From assembly GCA_025056155.1 (NCBI GenBank), contig JANWWL010000009.1:62001-126000 (forward strand): a stretch of 64,000 nt of DNA. Direction: 5' to 3'. The translations under genes and the position numbers were made by a program. This document shows positions 43,120 to 61,630 of the stretch, piece by piece. The notes beneath the pieces are model-generated. The model searched no databases and had not been told where the DNA came from. It saw only the letters and a program-made list of their open reading frames with translations. Position 1 is the stretch's first letter. Each line of letters opens with the position of its first letter. Origin of the DNA: Sphingomonadaceae bacterium (lineage in GTDB: Bacteria > Pseudomonadota > Alphaproteobacteria > Sphingomonadales > Sphingomonadaceae).

Positions 43120-44015
43120 CAGGCGTACAGGATCTGGCGCAGCCGCCGGCGGGTCTCGACCGACCACGGATCGGCCAGGCCGACGGACTCGATGAGCTTG
43201 AGCAAGGTCTCGCGGGCCTTGCCGCCGTCCCAGTTGCGGTCGGCCTTCAGGATCTCGAGCAGCTTTTCCGCCGCCCGGTCGCGCTGGCCGCGGGCCAGGT
43301 CCGCCTGGGCCAGGCGGAAGCGCGCCTCGTGATCGGCAGGATCGGCCGCCAGCCTCGCCTCCAGCGCCGCGCGTTCGCGAGCGTCGGGCGCGTTCTCGGC
43401 CAGCTCGATGGCCGCGCGCGCCTGCCGGATGGCCGGATGTTCGGCCTCGGCGGTCATCCGCTCCAGGGCGGCCTTCGCGCCGTCGATCCGGCCCAACGCC
43501 ACAAGCGACCGAGCGTAGGCGCCCACCACGTCGGGGCGATCGGGATGCTCGCGCACCAGGCCGCCTAGGGCCTGGGCGGCCGCCTCGGCCCGCCCCTCGG
43601 CCAGGTCGGCCATGGCGGCCTCGATCCGCGCCTCGACGTCGAGCTCGGCCTCGTCGGGGCCCAAGAGCTCCAGGAGCTTTTCGATGAAGGCCTTCACCTC
43701 GCGCTCGCTGCGGGCACCCACGAAGCCGTCGACCGGCCGGCCGCCCACGAAGCCGTAGACGGTAGGCACCGACTGGATCCGGAACTGCTCGGCGATCAGC
43801 CGCTCGCGGTCGATGTCGATCACCACCTGCTTCACGCGGGGGTCGCCCACGGCGGCGATCGCCCGCTCGATCACCGGGGCGAGCTGGCGGCACGGCCCGC
43901 ACCATTCGGCCGTGAACCGCACCAGGACGACACCGCCAAGCGACGCTTCCAGCACGTCGCGGCGGAAACGGTCGATGGATTCGCGCTCCTTGGCGCCGAG
44001 AGGAAGGCTGGCCAC
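43119..44015 (-). CDS. Thioredoxin/TPR chaperone (CnoX/YbbN type)
   Basis: This 298-residue protein has an N-terminal thioredoxin fold with the active site AEWCGPCRQLAP near residue 35 and SVPTVYGFVGGRPVDGF near residue 77. About 170 residues of TPR-like helices follow (DPADHEARFRLAQADLARG). This matches the co-chaperone YbbN/CnoX family; many members have SxxC, but here CGPC is intact, so it may be redox-active. The GTG at 44015 is chosen because upstream codons run into the complement of a tRNA gene. The operon continues with the Lon-like and Trm112 genes. Confidence 0.88.
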   Translation of the reverse strand: MASLPLGAKERESIDRFRRDVLEASLGGVVLVRFTAEWCGPCRQLAPVIERAIAAVGDPRVKQVVIDIDRERLIAEQFRIQSVPTVYGFVGGRPVDGFVGARSEREVKAFIEKLLELLGPDEAELDVEARIEAAMADLAEGRAEAAAQALGGLVREHPDRPDVVGAYARSLVALGRIDGAKAALERMTAEAEHPAIRQARAAIELAENAPDARERAALEARLAADPADHEARFRLAQADLARGQRDRAAEKLLEILKADRNWDGGKARETLLKLIESVGLADPWSVETRRRLRQILYA

Positions 44016-44123
44016 GTCCGGCGGGTCCCCTTGCTGTGGAAGCGACCTGCATATGGGCGCCCGAGGGCGGCAAGGGAAGGGGCTTGCCACCCCTGGCGGC
44101 GCACGGCTAGGCACGAGGGCCGG

Positions 44124-44198
44124 GCGGGCGTAGCTCAGGGGTAGAGCACAACCTTGCCAAGGTTGGGGTCGAGGGTTCGAATCCCTTCGCCCGCTCCA
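44124..44198 (+). tRNA. tRNA-Gly (GCC)
   Basis: The 7-bp acceptor stem is GCGGGCG / CGCCCGC, followed by T and an encoded CCA. The D arm is GCTC...GAGC. The anticodon arm is CAACC-TTGCCAA-GGTTG with anticodon GCC. The T loop is TTCGAAT. The gene is complete and lies head to head with the thioredoxin-like gene. Confidence 0.96.
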
Positions 44199-44303
44199 GG
44201 CGTTCCGTCGGGTCATCGGAAAGGCTGCGGCGGTCGCGCGCTTGACCGTCGCGGAAGCGCGCGCCTAGGCCGGGGTGGGGGCGAACACGACGAGGAGACC
44301 CGA

Positions 44304-44708
44304 ATGTTCCCTGCCAAGGCGATCACCCTGGTCACGACGGTCGGTGCGCTTCTGTCCGGAGCGTCGGCCTGGGCGCAGGCCGCGCCGCCCTTCCGGAGCC
44401 TTAAGGGGAATCCGGCCGCGGGCGAGAAGGTCTTCGCCCAATGCAGGGCCTGCCACGTGACGGACAAGGGGGTGAACCGAGTCGGCCCCTCGCTTCATGG
44501 CATCGTCGGGCGCAAGGCGGGGACCGTGCCGGGCTACAACTACTCCACGGCCAACAAGAACAGCGGCGTCACCTGGACTCCTGAGGTGCTCTACGTCTAC
44601 CTCGAGAACCCGCGGAAGTTCATGCCGGGTACGAAGATGGCCTTTGCCGGTCTCAGGAACCCGCAGCAGCGGGCGGACGTGATCGCCTATCTCCAGCAGT
44701 TCCGCTGA
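44304..44708 (+). CDS. Cytochrome c2-type periplasmic cytochrome
   Basis: This 134-residue precursor has a signal peptide (cleavage after SAWAQA, about residue 26). The mature protein has one haem site CRACH near residue 49 and the axial methionine in [10 protein letters not shown] near residue 108. The [21 protein letters not shown] stretch is typical of class I cytochrome c2/c550. In a phototroph such a protein carries electrons from the bc1 complex to the reaction centre, which fits its place beside the photosynthesis genes. Another soluble cytochrome could do this job. GAGGAG lies 7 nt before ATG 44304. Confidence 0.88.
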   Translation: MFPAKAITLVTTVGALLSGASAWAQAAPPFRSLKGNPAAGEKVFAQCRACHVTDKGVNRVGPSLHGIVGRKAGTVPGYNYSTANKNSGVTWTPEVLYVYLENPRKFMPGTKMAFAGLRNPQQRADVIAYLQQFR

Positions 44709-44715
44709 TCGCGGT

Positions 44716-44967
44716 TCAACGCTGGCGCGCTCTCAGGTCCGCAAGATGAGCGGGCAGGGCCGCCAGCAGCAGCCCGCCCACCACCACGCCGCCCGCCCCG
44801 CGCGCGGCCGCCCACACCGCCCCCACCAGCGGCGCCGCCGGCAGCAGCGCGCGCAGCAGGGCCCGCCGCCTGCAGCCCCTGGTGAACGCCGCGATCAGCG
44901 CCGCTTCCCCGCCCACGGCGGCCAGCACGATGGCCGCCGCCCGCTCCGCCGTCAGCCCGGTCGTCAA
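44716..44967 (-). CDS. Small membrane protein at the end of the bchG-bchP-tspO operon
   Basis: I do not recognise this 83-residue protein. It has two or three hydrophobic segments (AIVLAAVGGEAALIAAF, APLVGAVWAAARGAGGVVVGGLLLAAL) separated by a basic loop (TRGCRRRALLR), and a basic tail. The TTG start at 44967 overlaps the tspO stop (TTGA). Coupling to tspO suggests a related role in pigment or membrane physiology. It is short and GC-rich, so a shadow frame cannot be fully excluded. Confidence 0.5.
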   Translation of the reverse strand: MTTGLTAERAAAIVLAAVGGEAALIAAFTRGCRRRALLRALLPAAPLVGAVWAAARGAGGVVVGGLLLAALPAHLADLRARQR

Positions 44968-45449
44968 CCGCCCGCTCCGGTCGGCGGCAGCAGCTCCAGG
45001 GTCAGCACCGCCGCGGCCGCCATCCAGGCGAGGCACGGCACGAGCAGGGCGGCCGCCCAGGGGGCGAAGCGGCGGGTGAGCAGCACGAGCGCCACCAGCA
45101 CGAACCACACGGGGGCGACGGCGAGCAGCGCCAGGTCAGGCCGACCAAAGCGGAACAGGAGCACGCTCCACGCAAGAAGCCAGAAGCCCCCGCTGGCGTA
45201 GAGGCCCACGAGCAGCCGGGCATGACGGTGATCGGGAGCGGCCCACCACGACAGCCACGCGGCGGCCGAGGCGAGGGCGAGAGCGACCATCGAGGCGAGG
45301 TCGGCCGCGGCCGCCACGGTCGGGCCAGGGCGTGCGGCGAACAGCCTGGCCCAGGCGCCGGGTTCCACGAGGGTGGCCCCCAGCGCCCACACCAGCAGGG
45401 CGGCCAAGAGGCCCGCGGCGGCGGGAAGGGCGGCGGCGGTGCCCCGCAT
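44964..45449 (-). CDS. tspO: TspO/MBR family tryptophan-rich sensory protein (divergent)
   Basis: This 161-residue protein has five membrane helices. The last two thirds match TspO: LYASGGFWLLAWSVLLFRFGRPDLALLAVAPVW-like text in pieces (GFWLLAWSVLLFRFG, PDLALLAVAPVW, LVPCLAWMAAAAVLTLELL). The usual WYxxLxKPxWxPP motif is not clear, so it is divergent. In Rhodobacter sphaeroides TspO lowers pigment gene expression in oxygen and affects tetrapyrrole export. Its ATG overlaps the bchP stop (ATGA), so it is translated with bchP. Confidence 0.7.
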   Translation of the reverse strand: MRGTAAALPAAAGLLAALLVWALGATLVEPGAWARLFAARPGPTVAAAADLASMVALALASAAAWLSWWAAPDHRHARLLVGLYASGGFWLLAWSVLLFRFGRPDLALLAVAPVWFVLVALVLLTRRFAPWAAALLVPCLAWMAAAAVLTLELLPPTGAGG

Positions 45450-46648
45450 CAGCCCATCGAGCGGGCGAGGTGTGCCAAGTCCTTGAAGAAGATGCGCACG
45501 TGGGCGGCGGGCCGGGCGCGCACCAGCTTCTTCTCGGTGTAGGCCTGCCAGGTCAGCATCTGCACGTCCGGGTCGCGGCAGATCTCGACGAAGCGTTCGC
45601 GGCGCTTGTCGGTGCCGTACCAGAAGTGCTGCATCACCCCCAGGATCCAGAACACGAGCCCATGTTCGCGCATGAAGCGGCGGCGCGGCTCGGCCAGGGC
45701 CGAGGGCTTTCCGGTGGCGAGGTAGCGGTCGACCCCTTCGGCCGCGTAGAGGCCGGAGGTCATGGCATAGTAGATGCCTTCGCCCGACGCTGGGGCCACG
45801 ACCCCGGCGGCGTCGCCCGCCACCACCACGTCGCGCCCGTTGTCCCAGCGCTTCAAGGGCTTCAGGGGGATGGGGGCGCCTTCACAGCGCAGCGTACGGC
45901 AGGCATCGAGGCCGGTGCGCCGGCGCAGCGCCGCCACCGCCTCGCGCAGCGCGAAGCCTTTTACGGCGCTGCCCACCCCCACCGAGGCCGTGGGGCCATG
46001 CGGGAAGATCCAGGCATAGAAGTCCGGCGACAGCCGGCCCTGGTAGTAGACGTCGCAGCGTGAGCGGGTGAAGGCGTCGCTGTCGGTCGCGGGCGAGGCG
46101 ATAACCTCGTGATAGGCGAACACGCAAGGCACGCGGTCGGCCCCTCGGATGGCCTGGCGGGCCACTTGCGAGCGTGCTCCGTCGCAGCCCACGACCACCC
46201 GCGCCCGCACCCGGGCGAGCGGCCCTTCGCGGGTGGCCCCCTTCGGCCGGAAATGGACGACGGCCACGCCGTCGTCGTCGCGCGACAGCGCCTCGAAGGT
46301 GCCGCGGACACGGTCCGCCCCTTCCCGCTCGGCGCGCTGGCGCAGCCATTCGTCGAACTGGTCGCGGTCGACGAGGCCCACGTAGCTGCCGCCCACCGGC
46401 ATGTCGACGGTGGCCTCCGACGGGGCCACCATGCGCGCCGACGTGGCTCGGCCCACGATCAGATGGTCGGGGATGGCGAAGTCGCGGATGAGGCGGGGCG
46501 GGACGGCGCCGCCGCAAGGTTTGATCCGCCCGTCGCGGTCGAGGAGAAGGACGTGCCGGCCGGCCCGGGCCAAGCAAGTGGCGGCCGTGGCGCCGGCCGG
46601 CCCACCCCCCACCACGACGGCGTCGTAGGTGATCCGGCGATCCGTCAT
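45449..46648 (-). CDS. bchP: Geranylgeranyl diphosphate/bacteriochlorophyll reductase
   Basis: This 399-residue flavoprotein reduces the geranylgeranyl tail of bacteriochlorophyll to phytyl. It shows VVVGGGPAGATAATCLARAG at residue 11, KPCGGAVPPRLIRDF near residue 43, and the second FAD motif VVVAGDAAGVVAPASGEGIYYAM near residue 275. The KPCGGA context is specific for BchP/ChlP rather than archaeal reductases. The ATG overlaps the upstream carrier gene (ATGA). Confidence 0.95.
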   Translation of the reverse strand: MTDRRITYDAVVVGGGPAGATAATCLARAGRHVLLLDRDGRIKPCGGAVPPRLIRDFAIPDHLIVGRATSARMVAPSEATVDMPVGGSYVGLVDRDQFDEWLRQRAEREGADRVRGTFEALSRDDDGVAVVHFRPKGATREGPLARVRARVVVGCDGARSQVARQAIRGADRVPCVFAYHEVIASPATDSDAFTRSRCDVYYQGRLSPDFYAWIFPHGPTASVGVGSAVKGFALREAVAALRRRTGLDACRTLRCEGAPIPLKPLKRWDNGRDVVVAGDAAGVVAPASGEGIYYAMTSGLYAAEGVDRYLATGKPSALAEPRRRFMREHGLVFWILGVMQHFWYGTDKRRERFVEICRDPDVQMLTWQAYTEKKLVRARPAAHVRIFFKDLAHLARSMG

Positions 46649-47964
46649 GCGGCAACTCCCAGGGACGGCGGTCGGGCGGCGGGGGTGCGGTCGCCGGGCA
46701 TGCGCACGCCGAGGGCGAGGCCTGCCGCCCCCAAGAAGAGCAGGGCTTCGGCGGCGAAGACGACGGCGTAGGCGGGAGCATCCGCCCCGATGACCGCGCG
46801 CCCGGCGTCGACGCCGGCCGCACCCGCCAGCCCGCCAAGCCCGAACGCCACGGCCTGGGCGGCCCCCCACAGGCCCATGCGGATGCCTTCGCGACCCTGC
46901 CCGCCGAAGCCGGCCAGGTCCATCATCCCCGCAATAGCCGAGACGGCGAAGACGCCGTTGCCGAAGCCCAGCAGCATCACCACGGGCGCCAGGGGAAAGG
47001 CCTGCGGCACCCCGGCGCCCAGGGCCAGAAGGGCGAGGGCCGAGCCCGACACCAAGCAGCCCAGGACGACCAGCGTGCGCAGCCCCCCGGGCAGCAGAGT
47101 CGCCAGCCGCCGGCCGAAGACCCCCACCAGCAGCATGCCCACCAGCACCCCCGCATGTTGCTGGCCCGAAAGCGCGGTCGACTGCCCGGGGGTGTAGGCG
47201 AACACGTGCCCTGCGAACGGCTCGAGGATCACGTCCTGCACGCTGTAGGCCACCATCGCGACGAACACGAAGATCGTGAACCGGCGCACGGGGGCGTCTG
47301 CCCAAGCGTCCTGCAGCGCCCGGCCGAAGCTTGGCGGCGCCGCGTCGGGCTCGGGTGCCGCGGCCCCTTCCCGCACTCCGGCGATCGCGGCCAGCGTCAA
47401 CAGGAAGGCCCCGAGGGCCACGCCGCCCGCCACCAGGGCCAACCGTTGCGGGCTGAAGGGGTCGAGGAACTGGCTCGACACGCCGGCCGTGGCCGCGATG
47501 CCCACCACCATCAGGATCCAGGTCGTGGCCGCCGCGGCCGGGCGTCGGGCCGGTTCCACACGGCTTGCGAGCAAGGCGAGAAGCGACGTGCCGGCCGCTC
47601 CCACGCCCCCGCCGATCATCGTGAAGGCCAGCACCATCACGACGAGGGCGGGCACGAGCGCGAACTGGCTCAGGAACACCGCGTTGGTGGCGAGCAGTGA
47701 GCCCAGGGCCAACATGCCCGTGCCGCCGGCGATCCAGGGCTTGCGGCGCCCGCCGCGGTCGGAGGCGTGGCCCCAGGCCGGCCGCGACAGCTGCACGCCG
47801 TAGTGCCAGGCGATGAGGGCGGCGGGCAGGACGGCGGGAAGCGCGTATTCCACCACCATCACGCGGTTCAGCATCGAGGTGGAGATCATGACGAGCCCGC
47901 CCAGCGCGCATTGGACGAGGCCCAGCCGCAGGATGCCGGCGGGTCCGAGCGGCGGGGCCGTCAC
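46645..47964 (-). CDS. PucC/BCD-family MFS protein of the bchG-bchP operon
   Basis: This 439-residue protein has about twelve membrane helices and belongs to the BCD (PucC/LhaA) family: QCALGGLVMISTSMLNRVMVVEY at the start, then QLSRPAWGHASDRGGRRKPW, YSVQDVILEPFAGHVFAYTPG and GNGVFAVSAIAGMMDLAG. The family helps assemble light-harvesting complexes or delivers bacteriochlorophyll. The member between bchG and bchP is usually called bch2 or orf428. GTG 47964 overlaps the bchG stop. Confidence 0.93.
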   Translation of the reverse strand: MTAPPLGPAGILRLGLVQCALGGLVMISTSMLNRVMVVEYALPAVLPAALIAWHYGVQLSRPAWGHASDRGGRRKPWIAGGTGMLALGSLLATNAVFLSQFALVPALVVMVLAFTMIGGGVGAAGTSLLALLASRVEPARRPAAAATTWILMVVGIAATAGVSSQFLDPFSPQRLALVAGGVALGAFLLTLAAIAGVREGAAAPEPDAAPPSFGRALQDAWADAPVRRFTIFVFVAMVAYSVQDVILEPFAGHVFAYTPGQSTALSGQQHAGVLVGMLLVGVFGRRLATLLPGGLRTLVVLGCLVSGSALALLALGAGVPQAFPLAPVVMLLGFGNGVFAVSAIAGMMDLAGFGGQGREGIRMGLWGAAQAVAFGLGGLAGAAGVDAGRAVIGADAPAYAVVFAAEALLFLGAAGLALGVRMPGDRTPAARPPSLGVAA

Positions 47965-48869
47965 TGGAGGCTCCCCACCCCGATGGCGGCCACCAGCATG
48001 CCCAACACGTACGTCAGGACGCCGGTACCGTTGTACCAGGGCGCAAGGGCCGCGGGTGCGGTGAGCAGGCGGCGCATGAACCCGAGCTGCAGGATGACGC
48101 CGACCCCGACGAGCGCCGCGTGCCACGGCAGACCCCAGCGCCACAGCAGGGCCACCACGGCGAGCTGAGGAAGCGTCATCACGACACAGGCGAGCCGGGC
48201 GGCGCAGGCTTCGCCCAGCACGACGGGCAGCGAGCGGATGCCCATCCGGCGGTCGCCCTCGACCGCCTTGAAGTCGTTGAGCGTCATGATCCCATGGGCG
48301 CCCACGCTGAACAGCAGGACAAGCGCCAGGACCCGGGCGTCGGGCATGCCGCCCGTCATGGCGGCGGCACCCGTGAACCAAGTGAGGCCTTCGTAGGCGA
48401 AGCCGGTGGTGGCGGGGCCCCACCAGCCGCTGCGCTTGAGCCGCGGCCAGGGCGTGGAATAGCCCCAGGCGAGCAGCAGGCCCACGACGGTGGCGCCCAG
48501 CACGACCGGCCCGATGAGGGCGGCCACCGCCAGCGATACGAGCGTGCCCGCCACCGCCACGCCCAGCCCCCAACGCCCCGGCACGCGGCCCGAGGGGATG
48601 GGCCGGCCGGGCTCGTTGATGGCGTCCACGTCACGGTCGAACCAGTCGTTCACGGCCTGGCTAGTGCCGCACACCAGGGGCCCGGCGAGCAGCATCCCCG
48701 CCACGAGCTGGGGCCAGCGCTCGGCCAGCGGCACGCTGGCGGAAACCACCCCGCACAGGTAGGCCCACATCGGGGGGAACCAGGTGACGGGCTTGGCGAG
48801 TTCCAGGAGGTCGCGCGGGCGTGGCAGCGTGCGTGCCGGGATCGTGGTCATGCCCGCATCGGCGCCCAT
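47961..48869 (-). CDS. bchG: Bacteriochlorophyll synthase
   Basis: This 302-residue UbiA-family prenyltransferase attaches geranylgeranyl to bacteriochlorophyllide a. It has about eight membrane helices and two aspartate-rich sites: NDWFDRDVDAINEPGRPIPSG near residue 80 and LNDFKAVEGDRRMGIRSLP near residue 200. The KPVTWFPPMWAYLCG start is typical of BchG/ChlG. It heads the overlapping minus-strand operon and has a PpsR-like box 32-49 bp upstream. The ATG at 48869 is used; a second ATG 6 codons later is possible. Confidence 0.95.
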   Translation of the reverse strand: MGADAGMTTIPARTLPRPRDLLELAKPVTWFPPMWAYLCGVVSASVPLAERWPQLVAGMLLAGPLVCGTSQAVNDWFDRDVDAINEPGRPIPSGRVPGRWGLGVAVAGTLVSLAVAALIGPVVLGATVVGLLLAWGYSTPWPRLKRSGWWGPATTGFAYEGLTWFTGAAAMTGGMPDARVLALVLLFSVGAHGIMTLNDFKAVEGDRRMGIRSLPVVLGEACAARLACVVMTLPQLAVVALLWRWGLPWHAALVGVGVILQLGFMRRLLTAPAALAPWYNGTGVLTYVLGMLVAAIGVGSLQ

Positions 48870-48900
48870 GCTTTGCAGACTAGGCGGGGAGCGCGGCCAG

Positions 48901-48918
48901 CGTCAACCGCACTAGACA
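48901..48918. promoter_or_regulatory. PpsR-like operator upstream of bchG
   Basis: CGT-N12-ACA, one mismatch from the PpsR/CrtJ consensus TGT-N12-ACA. The extended pattern CGTCAA-N8-GACA is shared with the box before bchF. It lies 32-49 bp before the bchG start. Confidence 0.55.
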
Positions 48919-48943
48919 GTTGCCTCCGTCAAGCTGGAACGCC

Positions 48944-48964
48944 GCACGGCCCTTGGGGCCGTGC
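48944..48964. terminator. Hairpin between ppsR and bchG
   Basis: A perfect 9-bp stem (GCACGGCCC / GGGCCGTGC) with a 3-nt loop lies 74 bp after the ppsR stop and upstream of bchG. It probably ends ppsR transcription and separates the two units. Confidence 0.65.
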
Positions 48965-49037
48965 GCGGCCCGGTTCGCTCCCCATCGCGGCGCGCCCCAC
49001 AGAACTCCGTGGGTCGAGGTGGACTGCCGTGCGGCCG

Positions 49038-50462
49038 TCAGCTGTCGGAGGACGTCTCCTCACCCGGATCGCGGGCCAGGCCGTGGCGGTGCAGCTTCAA
49101 GTAGAGCCCCTGGCGGGAGAGGCCCAGGATTTCGGCGGCTGATGCGCGGTTGTTGTCCGCGCACTTGAGCGCGGCCTCGATGCACAGCCGCTCGATGAGG
49201 TCGGTCGATTCGCGCACGATTTCCTTAAGCGACATCCGGCCCACCAGGCGCGTGAGTTCTTCGACCGAGCGGGGCGACGGCAGGTCGCGGCGGCCGGGGG
49301 CCGGTTCGGCCGGCGTGCGGAAGGTGCAGCCGATCCAGCGGCCTTCCTCGCCATCGCGCGCGGCGGCCACGGCCGAGAGTTCGACGTCGACGTCTTGTCC
49401 GAAGCGCGTGCGGACTTGGGTGGGAAAACGGCGCAACGCCCCGTGCTCGGCCAGCTGGCGCTCGATGAGCGCCCAATCGATGCCCGGGCGACCCACGAAC
49501 CTGGCGAGCGGCTGGCCGCGCAGTTCCTGGGCCCGGGCATAGCCGGTAAGCTCGAGGAACGCTCCGTTGAATTCGGCGACTTGACCTGCCGGATCGGCCA
49601 GCACGAAGGGGTCGGGCACTTGCTCGAGAAGCCAGTCGAGGGAAGTGCGGCTTGCGGACGTCCCTTCGGCCGGAGCCATCCGCAACAGGGCGAAGGAGCT
49701 GCGGCCTTCGCGGAAGTGCAGGCCCGAGACCTTGAGGGCCTGGCCGGAACCTGCGGCCCGCAGGTCGATTGGCGGCACCTGGTCGGCCACGCTCACGGCC
49801 CCCAGGAACGAGAGCAGGGCATCCCGATCCTCGACGGCGACGAGCTGCGCGACGGGGCGGCCCACCAGATCGTCGCGGCCGAGCAGCGTGCGGGCGGCGA
49901 CGTTCGCTTCCACGACCAGCCGAGCGCGCAGGTCGACGATCAGCATCGCTTCTGCCGCGATGCCGAACAACAGGCGGTAGCGCGCTTCGGCCTGGCGCAG
50001 GCGCAGGCGCTCGCGCTCGACAGCCTGCTGGGCCGCCAGGAAGCGCTGCTGGAGGCCGACGTCGGCGCGCAAGTCGCGCCCCAGCGCGATCAGGCGTCCG
50101 TCCGCCCCGGCCGGCACGACCAGCCAGCGCATGGGGATTTCGCCATGGTCGGTGAGTTGGTTCACCTGCCGCCAGCGCGGCGGGCCGGTGGGCGTTTCGC
50201 TCAGGATCTCGAGCACCTTGTTGCGGCTGTCGGGCTCCACCGTCTCGATCCATGGCCGCCCGCGCCAGGCTTCGGCGCCGGCCGCCGCGAGGTCCGGGTG
50301 GCTCACCGCCAGGTCGCGGATCCGGCCGTCGGCGTCCACCACGAGGGCGGCGTCGCTCGCGAGCGCCACGACGCGCGCGGCGAGCTCCGAGGGCAGGCCC
50401 CCCATGGCCTCCTCGGGATGAAGGAAGGGGATCGCCTCGGGGCTCGTGTTCCGGGCGTCCAT
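49038..50462 (-). CDS. ppsR: Photosynthesis gene repressor PpsR/CrtJ
   Basis: This 474-residue regulator has PAS domains at about residues 25-140, 160-270 and 290-390 (LFGIAAEAMLIVDLRARLVVEAN; VPDPFVLADPAGQVAEFNGAFLELTGYA) and a C-terminal Fis-type helix-turn-helix (NNRASAAEILGLSRQGLYLKLHRHGL). The cysteine just before that helix (LCIEAALK) matches the redox cysteine of CrtJ. It represses bch, crt and puc genes in oxygen. AAGGAG precedes ATG 50462. It follows aerR by 20 bp and is probably co-transcribed with it. Confidence 0.95.
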   Translation of the reverse strand: MDARNTSPEAIPFLHPEEAMGGLPSELAARVVALASDAALVVDADGRIRDLAVSHPDLAAAGAEAWRGRPWIETVEPDSRNKVLEILSETPTGPPRWRQVNQLTDHGEIPMRWLVVPAGADGRLIALGRDLRADVGLQQRFLAAQQAVERERLRLRQAEARYRLLFGIAAEAMLIVDLRARLVVEANVAARTLLGRDDLVGRPVAQLVAVEDRDALLSFLGAVSVADQVPPIDLRAAGSGQALKVSGLHFREGRSSFALLRMAPAEGTSASRTSLDWLLEQVPDPFVLADPAGQVAEFNGAFLELTGYARAQELRGQPLARFVGRPGIDWALIERQLAEHGALRRFPTQVRTRFGQDVDVELSAVAAARDGEEGRWIGCTFRTPAEPAPGRRDLPSPRSVEELTRLVGRMSLKEIVRESTDLIERLCIEAALKCADNNRASAAEILGLSRQGLYLKLHRHGLARDPGEETSSDS

Positions 50463-50482
50463 CGGCGGCTGGATCTCCTTCG

Positions 50483-60179
<9,697 letters not shown>

Positions 60180-60183
<4 letters not shown>

Positions 60184-61610
60184 GCGCGCCGCTCGCCTCG
60201 GCCTGGACGCGGGTGGCCCTTCGCTGGCTGCCGTTCGCGGATGCCGCCTCGGCCGACCTGCCGCTGCCACGGCTGCTGCGCCTGTCGCTGTTCCAGGTGT
60301 CGGTCGGCATGGCCGCCGTGCTGCTTACGGGCACGCTCAACCGCGTCATGATCGTCGAGCTTCAGATCGCGGCGAGCTTCGTGGCGCTCATGGTGGCGCT
60401 GCCCCTCGTCTTCGCGCCGTTGCGCGCCCTGCTCGGCTTCCGGTCGGATCAGCACCGCTCGTTCCTGGGTTGGCGGCGGGTGCCCTACATCTGGTTCGGC
60501 ACGCTCCTCCAGTTCGGGGGCTTCGCCATCCTCCCCTTCGCCCTGATCGTGACGAGCGGCGACACGCACGGGCCGGTGGTGGTGGGCGAGCTCGCGGCCG
60601 GGCTCGCCTTCCTCATGGTGGGGGCGGGCATGCACACGGTGCAGACGGCGGGCCTTGCCCTCGCCACCGACCTCGCCCCGGCTGCCACCCGGCCGCGGGT
60701 CGTGGCCCTGCTCTACGTGATGCTGCTCGTGGGGATGATGGTCTCGGCCCTGGCGCTGGGCCGCCTGTTGGCCGACTTCTCGCCCCTGCGCCTCATCCAG
60801 GTCATCCAGGGGGTGGCCGCCGCCACGCTCGCGCTCAACGTGGTGGCCCTCTGGAAACAGGAGGCGCGCCACCCTGCCGTCACGGCTCCCGATCGGCCCC
60901 GGCCCCGATTCCTGAAGGCGTGGCGGGAACTGGCCGACGCCCCCGACGCCCGACGGCTGCTGGCGGCCGTCGGGCTGGGGGCTGCGGGATTTTCGATGCA
61001 GGACGTCTTGCTCGAACCCTTCGGCGGCGAGGTGCTGGGGCTACCCGTCGGCCGCACCACGATGTTGACCGCCCTCTGGGCGACGGGAGCGTTGGGCGGC
61101 TTCGCCCTGGCGGCCCGCCGGCTGGGCCTGGGTGCGGAGCCGCACCGGTTGGCGGGCCTCGGCGTCCTGGCGGGGATTGCGGGTTTTGCGGCCATCATCC
61201 TGTCCGCAGCCACCTTGGCGGTGCCGCTCTTCTGCCTTGGGATCCTGGGTGTCGGACTGGGGGGCGGGCTGTTCTCGGTCGGCACGCTGGTGGCCGCCAT
61301 GGCGCTTGCGCGCGGGGGCGCCTCGGGCCTGGCGCTCGGCGCGTGGGGGGCGGTGCACGCCACCGCCGCCGGGCTTGCGGTGGCGATGGGCGGCGGGCTT
61401 CGCGACGTGGTGGCGGGCCTTGCCCACGCGGGTCAGCTGGGGACGGGCCTGGCACCCGTCACGCTCGGCTACAGCGTGGTCTGGCATCTTGAGATCCTGC
61501 TGCTGTTCGCGGCCCTGGCCGCGCTCGGGCCACTCGCCCGCTGGCATCCGGCGGACCGGGAGGGCGCCGCTGGCGAGCGGCGGTTCGGTCTTGCGGAGTT
61601 TCTCGTCTGA
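60180..61610 (+). CDS. lhaA: Light-harvesting 1 assembly protein LhaA (BCD family)
   Basis: This 476-residue membrane protein has about twelve helices and the BCD signatures SVGMAAVLLTGTLNRVMIVEL near residue 42, RSFLGWRRVPYIWFGTLLQFGG near residue 88 and FSMQDVLLEPFGGEVLGLPVG near residue 272. LhaA helps build the LH1 antenna. The ATG overlaps the bchM stop. It is a paralogue of the carrier in the bchG operon. Confidence 0.94.
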
Positions 61611-61630
61611 TCTCGGCGAAGGAGGAGTCC

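Noticed and set aside
44016-44216. N-terminal extension of the thioredoxin-like protein containing [15 protein letters not shown]
   Set aside because: This is the well-known false peptide translated from the complement of a tRNA gene; here it is antisense to tRNA-Gly(GCC).
44154-44303. N-terminal extension of the cytochrome c frame
   Set aside because: It begins inside the tRNA gene; the signal peptide and ribosome site support ATG 44304.
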